From SFWF01 sp045539095 (GTDB lineage Bacteria; Bacillota; Clostridia; Oscillospirales; Acutalibacteraceae): DNA of 27,434 nt. The notes beneath the pieces were generated by a model. It saw only the letters and a list, made by a program, of their open reading frames with translations. It had not been told where the DNA came from and did not search any database. A program made the position numbers and the translations under genes. The stretch lies in contig JAZQER010000030.1 in NCBI GenBank assembly GCA_045539095.1, forward strand, positions 1 through 27,434, in the 5' to 3' direction. Of this stretch, positions 15,485-24,144 are shown piece after piece (positions within the stretch are counted from its first letter, which is position 1; each line of letters starts with the position of its first letter).

Positions 15485-16300
15485 ATGAAAAAGATTATTG
15501 CATTACTTATGGCTTTAGCTTTTATGGTTTGCTGCTTTGCAGGCTGCGGCGCAGAGACTTCAACCGATGACAATTCTTCAGACGCATCTTCTGACACAAC
15601 TTCAGAGACAACCGCTGTTACCACAGTTAAAGAGGGTAAGCTCACAATGGCTACCAACGCTTATTTCCAGCCCTATGAGTATTATGACGGAGATAAGATA
15701 GTAGGAATAGACGCTGAGATCGCTGAAGCTATCGCTAAGAAGCTCGGTCTTGAGCTCGTTATCGAGGATATGGCTTTCGATTCCATCATCACCGCCGTTC
15801 AGGAAGGCTCTGTTGATATCGGTCTTGCGGGTATGACCGTAAAGCCCGACCGTCTTGAAAAGGTTGACTTCTCTATCAGCTATGCAAACGGCGTTCAGGT
15901 TGTTATCGTTCCCGAGAATTCTTCCATTGCTACTGTTGACGACCTCTTTGCTGACGGCGCAACTTATAAGGCAGGCGTTCAGCTCGGCACCACTGGCGAC
16001 GCTTATGCTTCTGAGGACCTCGGTTCTGACAGAGTTACCCAGTATCCTAACGGAAACGAAGCTGTAAACGCTCTTCTCGGCGGCGACGTTGACTGCGTAA
16101 TCATCGACAACGAGCCTGCTAAGGCTTTTGTTAAGAACAACCCCGGTCTTAAGATTCTTGATACCACCTATGCTGACGAGGACTATGCTGCCTGCATCAA
16201 GAAGGGCAACAAGACTCTTCTCGATGCTGTTGATAAGGCAATCAATGAGCTTATGGCTGACGGTACTATAGATACTATCATTGCAAAGTACATTAAATAA
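15485..16300 (+). CDS. polar amino-acid ABC transporter, solute-binding lipoprotein
   Basis: This is the extracytoplasmic receptor that delivers an amino acid to the permease encoded next. It has a lipoprotein signal (MKK, hydrophobic core, FAGC lipobox, Cys21), a Ser/Thr/Asp-rich linker to about residue 50, then a family 3 solute-binding fold: KLTMATNAYFQPYEYYDGD, IVGIDAEIAEAIAKKLGLE and DIGLAGMTVKPDRLEKVDFS. The segment GVQLGTTGDAYA and the inter-lobe D(C)VIIDNEPAKAFV region complete the ligand cleft. I chose ATG 15485 with GGAGGAGA (15472-15479); the upstream in-frame TTG at 15470 is immediately ahead of that ribosome site. The ligand cannot be assigned; cystine, arginine or glutamine-type ligands are all in the family. 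Confidence 0.94.
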   Translation: MKKIIALLMALAFMVCCFAGCGAETSTDDNSSDASSDTTSETTAVTTVKEGKLTMATNAYFQPYEYYDGDKIVGIDAEIAEAIAKKLGLELVIEDMAFDSIITAVQEGSVDIGLAGMTVKPDRLEKVDFSISYANGVQVVIVPENSSIATVDDLFADGATYKAGVQLGTTGDAYASEDLGSDRVTQYPNGNEAVNALLGGDVDCVIIDNEPAKAFVKNNPGLKILDTTYADEDYAACIKKGNKTLLDAVDKAINELMADGTIDTIIAKYIK

Positions 16301-16322
16301 GCAAAGAAAATTTGATAGTTTC

Positions 16323-16352
16323 AAAGCAGGGATGATTTTTCATTCCTGCTTT
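16323..16352 (+). terminator. intercistronic hairpin between binding-protein and permease genes
   Basis: A 13-bp stem (AAAGCAGGGATGA, 16323-16335, with 16340-16352; one G-U pair) and a TTTT loop lie between the solute-binding gene and the permease. There is no long T tract, so it probably acts as a partial terminator or 3' stabiliser, giving more binding protein than permease, a common arrangement in such operons. Confidence 0.65.
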
Positions 16353-16382
16353 ATCTTGTAAAATAAAGATTTGGAGAAATAA

Positions 16383-17783
16383 ATGACTAAAAAATTAAAG
16401 ATAAGAAACCTTATTATAGGTTTCAGCATTTTCGCTGTTTTAGTCGTGGCGCTTTCGGCGTTCTATATAACGGGAAGAACGGGCGGTCGAGTTTCGAAGG
16501 AAATAACTGCCGCAGATGCTGATAAGATTATAACTGATACGTTTAACGAGCTTCCGAGCACGCTGGCAACAGGCGCTATATGGGTCGCTGAGAACAGTGA
16601 TTTTACTGTAACCGATATTGATTTCGGTAACAGTAAGGATGCGGTTGTTACGGTGGCCTATTCGGTGCGCGATATTGCGTCGGCGATCACTGCTCATAAG
16701 CAGGAACTTATAAATTCCGCATATAAGATAGGTCAGGAATTAAAGGTAAACGGAAAAAGCACCAATGCCACAAGAATCCGTCAACAGATGACGCCTGAGC
16801 TTACCGCTTTGCTCGAAGAAGCAAAGGAGAAAACGGGTGAAGTTACAGTCACTCTTTATGAGGTTACAAGCGGCGAGTATACAGTATATCTTGATGATGA
16901 TGCCGTAAATACCTTAACCGGCGGAATACTCACTGTAGTTGCAGAGATAGACTCTCTTAATACGGCAGTTTTCAACGACGAAGAGATAAATGTCACTAAT
17001 GACGCAACTCTCAGAACAGGTATAAAACAGTTTTTTGAGCTTGATAACTATACTGCTCAGAAGCCCGCTACGGGCAACTGGCTTACAATGCTTGTGGATG
17101 ATTTTGTATATGAATTCCATCGCAATTTCATCGAAAACAATATGTGGCTCTATCTTGTTCAGGGTCTCGGAATGACCCTTGCCATAACCCTTTGCGCAGG
17201 TGTTATGGGTATTATACTAGGTTTTATCGTTGCCATTGTGCGATGTACGAATGAGCTTACGGGTAAACTGGTATTTATTGACAGAATCTGCCGTGTATAT
17301 CTTACCATAATTCGCGGTACGCCCGTTATGGTACAGCTGCTCATAATTTATTTTGTAATCTTCTTGCCGATTGGCGTGCCCAAGTTCGTTTCTGCAGTGC
17401 TTTGTTTTGGACTCAACTCGGGTGCCTATGTTGCTGAGATTGTGCGTGGTGGTATTATGGCTATCGACAAGGGGCAGACAGAGGCGGGAAGAAGTTTGGG
17501 CTTCGGTTATGCGCAGACAATGATAAACTTTATTATTCCGCAGGCGTTTAAGGCTGTATTACCCTCACTTGCAAATGAGTTTATAACCCTTTTAAAGGAG
17601 TCGTCGGTTGCTTTCTATATCGGAGTTTCCGACCTTACACAGGGCGGATTGCGTATACGCTCGATAACCTTCTCGAGCTTTATGCCGCTTATTGCGGTAG
17701 CTCTGATCTATCTGGCGATAGTAATGATTCTGACAAAACTTGTAGGCGTTTTGGAAAGGAGGCTGCGTCGTAGTGATCACTAA
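16383..17783 (+). CDS. polar amino-acid ABC permease with a large N-terminal extracytoplasmic domain
   Basis: The C-terminal part (about residues 250-460) is a normal HisM/GlnP-type permease: MTLAITLCAGVMGIILGFIVAIV, the IRGTPVMVQLLIIYF segment, and the EAA-type loop TEAGRSLGFGYAQTMINFII that contacts the ATPase. Ahead of it is a membrane helix (about 12-30) and then about 205 residues of soluble sequence, with no helix, before the permease. That domain does not resemble a solute-binding domain (compare the separate binding protein next door): it has repeated beta-like strands with DADKIITDTF, VTVTLYEVTSGEYTVYL and NATRIRQQM stretches. Ordinary permeases of this family are about 220-250 residues, so this is roughly twice as long. 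It ends 11 bases inside the ATPase gene. Confidence 0.9.
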   Translation: MTKKLKIRNLIIGFSIFAVLVVALSAFYITGRTGGRVSKEITAADADKIITDTFNELPSTLATGAIWVAENSDFTVTDIDFGNSKDAVVTVAYSVRDIASAITAHKQELINSAYKIGQELKVNGKSTNATRIRQQMTPELTALLEEAKEKTGEVTVTLYEVTSGEYTVYLDDDAVNTLTGGILTVVAEIDSLNTAVFNDEEINVTNDATLRTGIKQFFELDNYTAQKPATGNWLTMLVDDFVYEFHRNFIENNMWLYLVQGLGMTLAITLCAGVMGIILGFIVAIVRCTNELTGKLVFIDRICRVYLTIIRGTPVMVQLLIIYFVIFLPIGVPKFVSAVLCFGLNSGAYVAEIVRGGIMAIDKGQTEAGRSLGFGYAQTMINFIIPQAFKAVLPSLANEFITLLKESSVAFYIGVSDLTQGGLRIRSITFSSFMPLIAVALIYLAIVMILTKLVGVLERRLRRSDH

Positions 17784-18513
17784 TGAAGTTTTAATAAAAA
17801 CTGAAAATTTGCAGAAGTCCTTCGGAAAGCTCGACGTACTTACCGGAATAGATATTGAGATAAAGCGCGGTGAGGTTGTCGTTGTTATCGGGCCATCGGG
17901 CTCGGGCAAATCGACATTTCTTCGTTGTCTGAATCGTCTTGAAGAGCCTACGGGCGGAAAGATATTATTTGAGGATGCCGATATTACTGCACCCAAAAGC
18001 AACATAAATCTTCACCGTCAGAAGATGGGAATGGTTTTCCAGCAGTTTAATCTGTTTCCGCATTTGACCGTTCTCCGTAATCTTACCATTGCTCCGACAA
18101 AACTTCTCGCAGTATCTAAAGAAGATGCCGAGAAGAGGGGAATGGAGTTGCTCGCTCGAGTAGGGCTTGCAGACAAGGCGAATGCCTATCCAAATCAGCT
18201 TTCAGGCGGTCAGAAACAGAGGGTTGCTATTGTTCGTGCCCTTGCGATGAACCCTGAAGTTATGCTCTTTGACGAGCCTACAAGTGCTCTTGATCCCGAG
18301 ATGGTAGGTGAAGTCCTCGATGTTATGAAGAGCCTTGCAAAAGAGGGAATGACAATGGTGGTCGTTACCCACGAAATGGGCTTTGCACGCGAGGTTGCTG
18401 ACCGTGTCGTATTTATGGACGGCGGGGTTATTGCCGAAGAGGGAGCACCTGAAGAGATTTTTACAAATCCACAAAATCCCAGAACACAACAGTTTTTACA
18501 GTGTGTGCTGTAA
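17773..18513 (+). CDS. polar amino-acid ABC transporter ATPase (GlnQ/HisP type)
   Basis: This is the cytoplasmic energising subunit of the importer. It has Walker A GPSGSGKST, Q-loop QQFNLFPHLTVL, signature LSGGQKQRVAIVRAL, Walker B VMLFDEPTSALD and the switch histidine in VVTHEMGFAREVADRVVFMDGG, the last being typical of the polar amino-acid (PAAT) class. The 246-residue length is normal. The start is GTG 17773 with GGAAAGGAGG (17754-17763) nine bases away; it overlaps the permease by 11 bases, so translation is coupled. A terminator follows four bases after the stop. Confidence 0.96.
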   Translation: MITNEVLIKTENLQKSFGKLDVLTGIDIEIKRGEVVVVIGPSGSGKSTFLRCLNRLEEPTGGKILFEDADITAPKSNINLHRQKMGMVFQQFNLFPHLTVLRNLTIAPTKLLAVSKEDAEKRGMELLARVGLADKANAYPNQLSGGQKQRVAIVRALAMNPEVMLFDEPTSALDPEMVGEVLDVMKSLAKEGMTMVVVTHEMGFAREVADRVVFMDGGVIAEEGAPEEIFTNPQNPRTQQFLQCVL

Positions 18514-18516
18514 CGA

Positions 18517-18547
18517 AAAACTCCGAAGGAACTTCCTTCGGAGTTTT
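18517..18547. terminator. bidirectional terminator between the importer operon and the phosphatase gene
   Basis: A perfect 31-base inverted repeat (AAAACTCCGAAGGAA, 18517-18531, complement 18533-18547, centred on one C) carries A and T tracts at its ends. The minus-strand phosphatase stop lies four bases to the right. Confidence 0.92.
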
Positions 18548-18550
18548 CTT

Positions 18551-19156
18551 TTAACCAATATAATCTACTACTTCGACCACACCGCTTGAGTGGTAGAGGG
18601 ACGGAGTAATGAGAAGGGTATATCCGCTGCCTGCAGGGCAGGTCCATTCGACCATACTTTTACGTGGTAGCGCACAGGCTGAAAGTAACATCATAATGGC
18701 GCCACCGTGCATAATTACCGCCGCGTGCTCGGCTTTTTTAGCCATCATATCGCGAACAATCTCATTCAGACCAACACAAAGGCGTTTTGCAAACTTGGTA
18801 TTATCTTCACCGCCTGGTGTTGAATTTATCTTACCCGCTGCCCAATCGGCATAAGCGGGATTTCCCTCTAGCTCGTGAGCCGTCTTTCCCTCAAAGTCGC
18901 CAAAATCTATTTCTCTGAGATTTTCAACAGTCTGTATGTCTTTAGATGGATAGAGAATACGGGCGGACTGTACTGCGCGAAGCAACGGGCTTGAATATAC
19001 GCAGTCGACCTTTGGATAATCGTTTTCCTCGGCATATTGCTTGAGCTGAGCCACGCCGACGCCCGAAAGGGGGAGGTCTGTTCTGCCAATATACTGTCCC
19101 GAAATGTTTGCGTCGGTCAGACCGTGACGGATAAGATGTATTTTATAAGTTTTCAT
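18551..19156 (-). CDS. histidine phosphatase family protein
   Basis: This is a cytoplasmic phosphomonoesterase of the phosphoglycerate-mutase fold. It has the phosphohistidine motif LIRHGLTDAN (His11), the REIDFGDFEG segment that carries the acid residue (near residue 83), and the second histidine in VIMHGGAIM (near residue 149). The 201-residue length fits the small CobC/GpmB-like group. The substrate is not determinable; cobalamin biosynthesis neighbours (cobS, cobU) are absent, so I do not call it cobC. It overlaps the end of hemW by one base (TAATG), making it the last gene of a pduL-hemW-phosphatase operon. Confidence 0.87.
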   Translation of the reverse strand: MKTYKIHLIRHGLTDANISGQYIGRTDLPLSGVGVAQLKQYAEENDYPKVDCVYSSPLLRAVQSARILYPSKDIQTVENLREIDFGDFEGKTAHELEGNPAYADWAAGKINSTPGGEDNTKFAKRLCVGLNEIVRDMMAKKAEHAAVIMHGGAIMMLLSACALPRKSMVEWTCPAGSGYTLLITPSLYHSSGVVEVVDYIG

Positions 19157-20244
19157 TACAGCACCTCTATAAGTTCAGTAATAATATTATTAGAAACGAG
19201 CATACCTTCATCGGTCAACCTGATAGAATTGTCATCTACAACACAAAGCCCTTTGTAAAGCTTTGATTTTTTGATAAGAGCTTCAGGCAGTTTTCCAAAG
19301 CGTTTTTCATACTCAGAAAATACAAGTCCCTTTGAGAGACGAAGTCTTAACATAATATACTCATCGGCATCTCCGCCGTCACCGTCATATATAGGTGCTG
19401 CACCGTCAATAAAAGACTGTATATCCCGAGGATAATACATTCTTCTGCCCTCGAAAAATGAGTGAGCGGAAGGCCCTATACCGATATACTCATCCGAGTT
19501 CCAATACTTATTGTTGTGTCGGCTCTGATATCCGCTTTTTGCAAAGTTAGATATCTCATAGTGCTCATAATCGGCGTCGCGAAAAGCCTTTGATATATAT
19601 AAATATTGGTCGGCAACCGAGTCGTCATCCGGTAAAGCCAAACCGTTTTTTTTAAACGGGGTATTTTTTTCAACTTTTAAAATGTAGCAGGAGATATGCT
19701 GTAGCTGAAGTGACAAAATATCCTTGATGCTTTTATCAATGGTTTGGTTATTACTTTTTGGCAGTCCTATCATAACATCGGCAGAAATATTCTTTATACC
19801 AACGCTTTTTGCAATGCTCACAGTATCTACTGCGTCTGTAAAAGTATGACGTCTGCCAAGCATTTTGAGCTCTTTTTCATCCGAACTCTGCACTCCGATA
19901 GATAATCTGTTAACTCCAAGGTCTGCAGCCGATTCAATGAAATGCGGGTCATTGCCAGGGTTCACTTCACAAGTAATCTCGGTATTTTCACACAGTTTAA
20001 AGCTTGAACGCACAGTTCGCAAAATTTTTTCAAGCTGTGATGCAGTCAGCAGGGAAGGAGTACCTCCACCAAGGTAAACAGTATCAATGGGGCAGGTGTT
20101 CAGTCTGCCCCATTTTTCTATTTCGCTACATAATTTGTCTACGTACCGCTGACGTAATTCAGATGCAAAATTACCCGAATAAAAATCGCAGTAATTGCAC
20201 TTCTTCTCGCAAAACGGTATGTGCAGATAGAGTCCCTTAGTCAA
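19156..20244 (-). CDS. hemW: radical SAM heme chaperone HemW
   Basis: HemW is a radical SAM protein once called an oxygen-independent coproporphyrinogen oxidase; characterised members bind heme and deliver it to target proteins. The N-terminus is GLYLHIPFCEKKCNYCDFYS, with the CxxxCxxC cluster motif, then TVYLGGGTPSLL, EVNPG and GVNRLSIGVQSSDEKELKMLGRRHT, and IGLPKSNNQT, all family signatures. I place the start at TTG (complement of 20242-20244): GGTGAG is 5-6 bases upstream, it gives MTKGLYLHIPFC, and a longer in-frame version would run over pduL. It overlaps pduL by eight bases. About 362 residues, normal. Whether this organism makes or uses heme cannot be seen here. Confidence 0.92.
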   Translation of the reverse strand: MTKGLYLHIPFCEKKCNYCDFYSGNFASELRQRYVDKLCSEIEKWGRLNTCPIDTVYLGGGTPSLLTASQLEKILRTVRSSFKLCENTEITCEVNPGNDPHFIESAADLGVNRLSIGVQSSDEKELKMLGRRHTFTDAVDTVSIAKSVGIKNISADVMIGLPKSNNQTIDKSIKDILSLQLQHISCYILKVEKNTPFKKNGLALPDDDSVADQYLYISKAFRDADYEHYEISNFAKSGYQSRHNNKYWNSDEYIGIGPSAHSFFEGRRMYYPRDIQSFIDGAAPIYDGDGGDADEYIMLRLRLSKGLVFSEYEKRFGKLPEALIKKSKLYKGLCVVDDNSIRLTDEGMLVSNNIITELIEVL

Positions 20245-20812
20245 GTATCTCACCGATACAGCTGCCGGGGATTCCTGCAGCGTTAGCCTCGTCGGTATCG
20301 AGATGCATTGCAAGTGCGTAGCTCGGGCTGACACGTGCTACAACATCGCCGAATACGAGTGCTCTGCCGTCGGTGGGAATCTTAACAGATACTACCTGAG
20401 TATCTTTAATTCCGTACTTCTCAGCATCCTCGGGAGTCATATGTATGTGACGCTTAGCTGCGATAACACCCTCGGTAAGCTCAACCTCACCGCAGGGACC
20501 AACGAGCTTGCAAGCGCCGCTGCCGGCAATGTCACCGGACTCGCGTACGGGAGCAGAAACACCGATAGAACGAGCGTCGGTAAGAGAAAGCTCTACTTGA
20601 GTAGCCTTGCGGCATGGACCGAGGATAGAAACACCCTTGAGCTCGCGCTTAGAACCTACAACGGTAACTCTTTCTTCACAAGCAAACTGACCGGGCTGAG
20701 AAAGGTCCTTTTTTGGAGTGAGCTTGTAGCCTTTTCCGAAAAGGATCTCAAGATGCTCTTCAGATACGTGTACGTGTCTTGCAGAAATTTCAACTAATAC
20801 TTCTTTTGCCAT
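20237..20812 (-). CDS. pduL: phosphate propanoyltransferase / PduL-type phosphotransacylase
   Basis: This enzyme interconverts acyl-CoA (acetyl- or propanoyl-CoA) and acyl phosphate, and is unrelated to the Pta family. It has two tandem PduL domains, with metal-binding histidine motifs SARHVHVSEEHL near the N-terminus and AKRHIHMTPEDA near the middle (about residues 118-129), and AMHLDTDEANA near the end. Conserved VTVVGSKRELKGVSILGPCRKATQVELS fits the first domain. The 191-residue length lacks the N-terminal extension that targets the microcompartment enzyme, so this looks like the housekeeping form that works with an acetate kinase elsewhere. AAGGAGA precedes the ATG. It is the first gene of the operon with hemW. 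Confidence 0.95.
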   Translation of the reverse strand: MAKEVLVEISARHVHVSEEHLEILFGKGYKLTPKKDLSQPGQFACEERVTVVGSKRELKGVSILGPCRKATQVELSLTDARSIGVSAPVRESGDIAGSGACKLVGPCGEVELTEGVIAAKRHIHMTPEDAEKYGIKDTQVVSVKIPTDGRALVFGDVVARVSPSYALAMHLDTDEANAAGIPGSCIGEILD

Positions 20813-20855
20813 TTTACTATCTCCTTAGCGTGTTAAACACATAATTTACAATTCT

Positions 20856-20884
20856 ATTTTACACAATAGCGCGCAATATTGCAA
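20856..20884 (-). promoter_or_regulatory. promoter of the pduL-hemW-phosphatase operon
   Basis: On the minus strand, TTGCAA (complement of 20879-20884) and TAAAAT (complement of 20856-20861) are separated by 17 bases, about 43 bases upstream of the pduL start. Confidence 0.65.
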
Positions 20885-20944
20885 GCATTAAGATATTCTT
20901 TTAAATAAAATTATTTATTGTCATTATCCCTGGCAGTTTTCTTC

Positions 20945-20973
20945 TTGCATTAATCGACACAAAATAGTATAAT
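20945..20973 (+). promoter_or_regulatory. promoter of the tepA-spoIIIE operon
   Basis: TTGCAT (20945-20950) and a perfect TATAAT (20968-20973) are separated by 17 bases, about 57 bases upstream of the tepA start. Confidence 0.78.
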
Positions 20974-21029
20974 AAATTTGTATGTTTGTTAATCTTTTTC
21001 AAATAATAAGATTGTTTGGAGGAGATTAA

Positions 21030-21740
21030 ATGAATAAAAACGAATATTCTTATAAAAACACTGAAGATAACAACACGGATACTTCTGAAAATGAAATCGA
21101 ACAGGTGAAGGATTTCGGTTCGGTAACAAGTACAGGTGGTCGTCATACAATACACTGTCTAACCGTAGTAGGCGAGATAGAGGGGCACATACTCTCTTCA
21201 AACCAGAGCAAGACGACCAAGTACGAACACGTCATACCTCAGCTTGTTGAGGTTGAAGAGAACAGAGAAATAGAAGGGCTGCTTATAATTCTCAATACAG
21301 TAGGCGGCGATGTTGAGGCTGGACTCGCTCTGGCAGAGCTTATCGCAGGTATGAAAAAACCTACAGTTTCACTTGTTCTTGGTGGAGGACATTCAATAGG
21401 TGTGCCGCTCAGCGTGTCTGCTAAAAGATCCTTTATTGTACCGAGTGCTACTATGACTATACATCCTGTCAGAATGACGGGCCTTGTACTCGGTGTACCA
21501 CAGATGCTTCGCCATTTTGAGAAGATGCAGGACAGGATAACGAACTTTGTGACTTCTAATTCAGGAATAACCAAAAATCGTTTTAACGAGCTTATGATGA
21601 ATGTTGGAGAGATGGTTACCGATGTTGGCACTGTCCTTGATGGTAAACGTGCCGTAAAGGAAGGACTTATCGACAATGTTGGAAGTCTTCAGGATGCAAT
21701 CAGATGTCTTTACGATATGATAGAGAATAAAAAAGAATAA
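21030..21740 (+). CDS. tepA: TepA-like ClpP-family serine protease
   Basis: This is a ClpP-fold peptidase of the TepA/YmfB group, a stand-alone serine protease without a ClpX/ClpA docking partner recognised here. An acidic, Asn/Thr-rich N-terminal tail of about 30 residues precedes the fold. The nucleophile elbow is GGGHSIGVPL (Ser about residue 128), the catalytic His follows in MTIHPV, and LIILNTVGGDVEAGLALAEL carries the oxyanion-side GGD motif. The length (236) fits. The start has GGAGGAG (21017-21023). The following gene is a SpoIIIE/FtsK translocase, the same order as ymfB (tepA)-spoIIIE in Bacillus, which supports orthology. Confidence 0.9.
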   Translation: MNKNEYSYKNTEDNNTDTSENEIEQVKDFGSVTSTGGRHTIHCLTVVGEIEGHILSSNQSKTTKYEHVIPQLVEVEENREIEGLLIILNTVGGDVEAGLALAELIAGMKKPTVSLVLGGGHSIGVPLSVSAKRSFIVPSATMTIHPVRMTGLVLGVPQMLRHFEKMQDRITNFVTSNSGITKNRFNELMMNVGEMVTDVGTVLDGKRAVKEGLIDNVGSLQDAIRCLYDMIENKKE

Positions 21741-21756
21741 TTTTAGGGGTGTATTT

Positions 21757-24144
21757 ATGGCAACCAAAAAAGGCAGCGGAAGAAAAAAGACTTCTCAGGG
21801 GTCCGCACCGTCAAAGACCAGTCAGGGACGCAGACAGGTAATTTCTGTAATTCTTTTCGGTATATCCTTGTTCCTTCTTGCAGTTGTGCTTATACCGGGA
21901 GAAAATCTGTGGAAGGGTATACATGATTTTCTTTTCGGTCTTTTTGGTGTGCTCACCTATGCCGTTCCGATATTTATGATAGCGGTATCTGTTTTTTATG
22001 CGCTTGAGCGTCTTTCGGGTACCGTGCTTACAAAAATAGTTGAGACAGGAGTCCTTATACTGTTTGTTGATGCAGCTATAGATATCTTCATTCCTCACAT
22101 GCCAAACGAAACCTTCGGTCAACATCTTGCTACCGCATATAATAATGGTGTCGCGCTCAGAAGCGGAGGCTTTTTCGGAGCTTTGGTCGGTCAGCCGATT
22201 TATTCCGCTTTTGGTGTAGTTGGTGCAGGAATTACTATTTGTATCCTAATTCTTGTGTTGCTTATGCTGACAACAGGAACTACTGTCGTCGCCCTGTTTA
22301 GATCTATCGCAAAGCCCATAAAGGGCATTGAAAAATCAGTGGAAAATACATTCCAGAATAAGCTAGGCAATAAAGAAAAGATATCGGTTAGCGACATTGA
22401 TCTGCCGATAGGACAGACAGGAACTAAGAAGGCTGAGCGAGCATCCTCGGAGGAAATACAGAAGCGCCTTATTAATACATACAGAGATGAAGAGCCTGAA
22501 AAAACCGAAGCCACTGTATTTATTCCCGACGATGTGTCTGAAGAGGGTAGTAGTGGCTCTGTTAATGAGGCTCTTGATGCCGCTAAAAAGGAAGCCAAAA
22601 AGACACGTAAGATCATCGAGGATGCAAAGCAGGAGGTTGAAGAGGCTTCTATAGAGAGTATCGCTATGTCGAATGAGGGTTATAAATTTCCGCCCATCGA
22701 CTTGCTTAAGAAAGACGAGTTCAGCAACCTCGGAGGTGTTGAGGCAGAACTCGAAAGTACCGCAGAAAGACTTGTTGAGACACTGCGTAGCTTTGGCGTA
22801 GAAACAAGAATTGTGGATATTTCAAGAGGTCCGACAGTAACACGCTACGAGCTGCAACCGAGCGCAGGTGTAAAGATAAGCAAGATAACTAGCCTTGCCG
22901 ATGACATTGCGCTGAATTTGGCGGCAGAGGGAGTCAGAATTGAGGCACCAATACCGGGTAAAGCCGCGGTAGGTATTGAGATACCAAACCGCACGGGTAA
23001 GGTTGTAAGAGTTAGAGATCTGCTTGAATCACCCGCCTTTACAGGCTCCAAGAGCAAGCTTACTGTTGCTCTCGGAAAGGATATAGCAGGTAATGCTATC
23101 GTTACAGATATTGCAAAAATGCCTCACGGACTCATTGCCGGTTCCACAGGCTCGGGTAAATCGGTATGCATCAATACCCTTATAATGAGTATTCTCTATA
23201 AAGCGAGCCCCGATGATGTCAAGCTTATAATGATCGACCCAAAGGTAGTTGAGCTTGCTGTTTATAACGGAATTCCTCATCTGTATGTACCCGTTGTTAC
23301 CGACCCGCGTAAAGCGGCGGGAACTCTTGGTTGGGCAGTTTCAGAAATGGAACGCCGTTATAAGATGTTTGCTGCAAGCAACGTTCGCGACATTGACGGC
23401 TATAACCGAGTGGCTGAAAACGATGAGGAAATGAAAAAGCTTCCTCGTATCGTTATTATTATAGATGAGCTTGCAGATCTTATGATGACAGCTCCCAAAG
23501 AGGTAGAGGATTCCATTAATCGTATTGCAGCCAAGGCAAGAGCTGCGGGTATGCACCTTATCATTGCAACTCAGCGTCCTTCTGTAGATGTCGTTACAGG
23601 CGTCATAAAGGCTAATATCCCGACACGTATAGCCTTCCTCGTTTCTTCGCAGGTGGATAGCCGTACTATACTTGATTCGGCAGGCGCCGAAAAGCTTCTC
23701 GGTAAAGGCGATATGCTCTTTAATCCCGCGGGTGCTATAAAACCGTCACGTATACAGGGTTGTTTTGTTACTGACGCTGAGGTCGAATCGGTTGTTGATT
23801 ACATAAAAGCTGACCATTCCGCTGATTACGATCAGGAGATAATGAACGAGATTGAACGTCAGGCGGCTTCGGGCGGCAAGAAGGACCACGGCGGCTCGTC
23901 GTCCGATGACGGAGGGGAAGAGGTTGACTCTATGCTCAGCGCTGCTATAGAGGTAGTTGTTGAGACAGGGCAAGCTTCAACTTCTATGCTTCAGAGAAGA
24001 TTGAAGCTTGGCTATGCGAGAGCCGCGCGCCTTATGGATGAAATGGAAGCCAGAGGTATTATCGGGGGATATGAGGGCGCAAAACCGCGTGCCGTTCTTA
24101 TAACGCGTGAGCAGTGGATGGAACAGAAGGCTGGGGAAGAATAG
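21757..24144 (+). CDS. spoIIIE: SpoIIIE/FtsK DNA translocase
   Basis: This is a membrane-anchored motor that pumps double-stranded DNA at division septa, and during sporulation in spore formers. A basic N-terminus is followed by several membrane helices (about residues 27-190), then a charged, Glu/Lys-rich linker (about 195-310, with a predicted coiled-coil-like stretch KKEAKKTRKIIEDAKQEVEEA split over helices), then the alpha and beta motor domains with Walker A GSTGSGKS (about residues 462-469) and Walker B IVIIIDELADLM. A C-terminal gamma winged helix (about 730-795) is the part that reads polar sequences. The length of 795 residues is typical. The ribosome site AGGGGTG precedes ATG 21757. 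Whether it is the sporulation or the division paralogue cannot be decided from this window. Confidence 0.96.
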   Translation: MATKKGSGRKKTSQGSAPSKTSQGRRQVISVILFGISLFLLAVVLIPGENLWKGIHDFLFGLFGVLTYAVPIFMIAVSVFYALERLSGTVLTKIVETGVLILFVDAAIDIFIPHMPNETFGQHLATAYNNGVALRSGGFFGALVGQPIYSAFGVVGAGITICILILVLLMLTTGTTVVALFRSIAKPIKGIEKSVENTFQNKLGNKEKISVSDIDLPIGQTGTKKAERASSEEIQKRLINTYRDEEPEKTEATVFIPDDVSEEGSSGSVNEALDAAKKEAKKTRKIIEDAKQEVEEASIESIAMSNEGYKFPPIDLLKKDEFSNLGGVEAELESTAERLVETLRSFGVETRIVDISRGPTVTRYELQPSAGVKISKITSLADDIALNLAAEGVRIEAPIPGKAAVGIEIPNRTGKVVRVRDLLESPAFTGSKSKLTVALGKDIAGNAIVTDIAKMPHGLIAGSTGSGKSVCINTLIMSILYKASPDDVKLIMIDPKVVELAVYNGIPHLYVPVVTDPRKAAGTLGWAVSEMERRYKMFAASNVRDIDGYNRVAENDEEMKKLPRIVIIIDELADLMMTAPKEVEDSINRIAAKARAAGMHLIIATQRPSVDVVTGVIKANIPTRIAFLVSSQVDSRTILDSAGAEKLLGKGDMLFNPAGAIKPSRIQGCFVTDAEVESVVDYIKADHSADYDQEIMNEIERQAASGGKKDHGGSSSDDGGEEVDSMLSAAIEVVVETGQASTSMLQRRLKLGYARAARLMDEMEARGIIGGYEGAKPRAVLITREQWMEQKAGEE

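Noticed and set aside
15602..16324. 240-codon open frame on the minus strand
   Set aside because: It is fully antisense to the solute-binding lipoprotein gene, which has clear family motifs, a promoter and a ribosome site.
18551..19156. Calling the histidine phosphatase cobC or gpmB
   Set aside because: No cobalamin or glycolysis genes are nearby and the motifs are shared by the whole superfamily.
20245..20334. Thirty-codon upstream extension of hemW
   Set aside because: It would run across pduL in another frame with no ribosome site; the TTG at 20244 gives the conserved family N-terminus.
20303..20797. 164-codon open frame on the plus strand
   Set aside because: It is antisense to pduL, whose two conserved histidine motifs are unmistakable.
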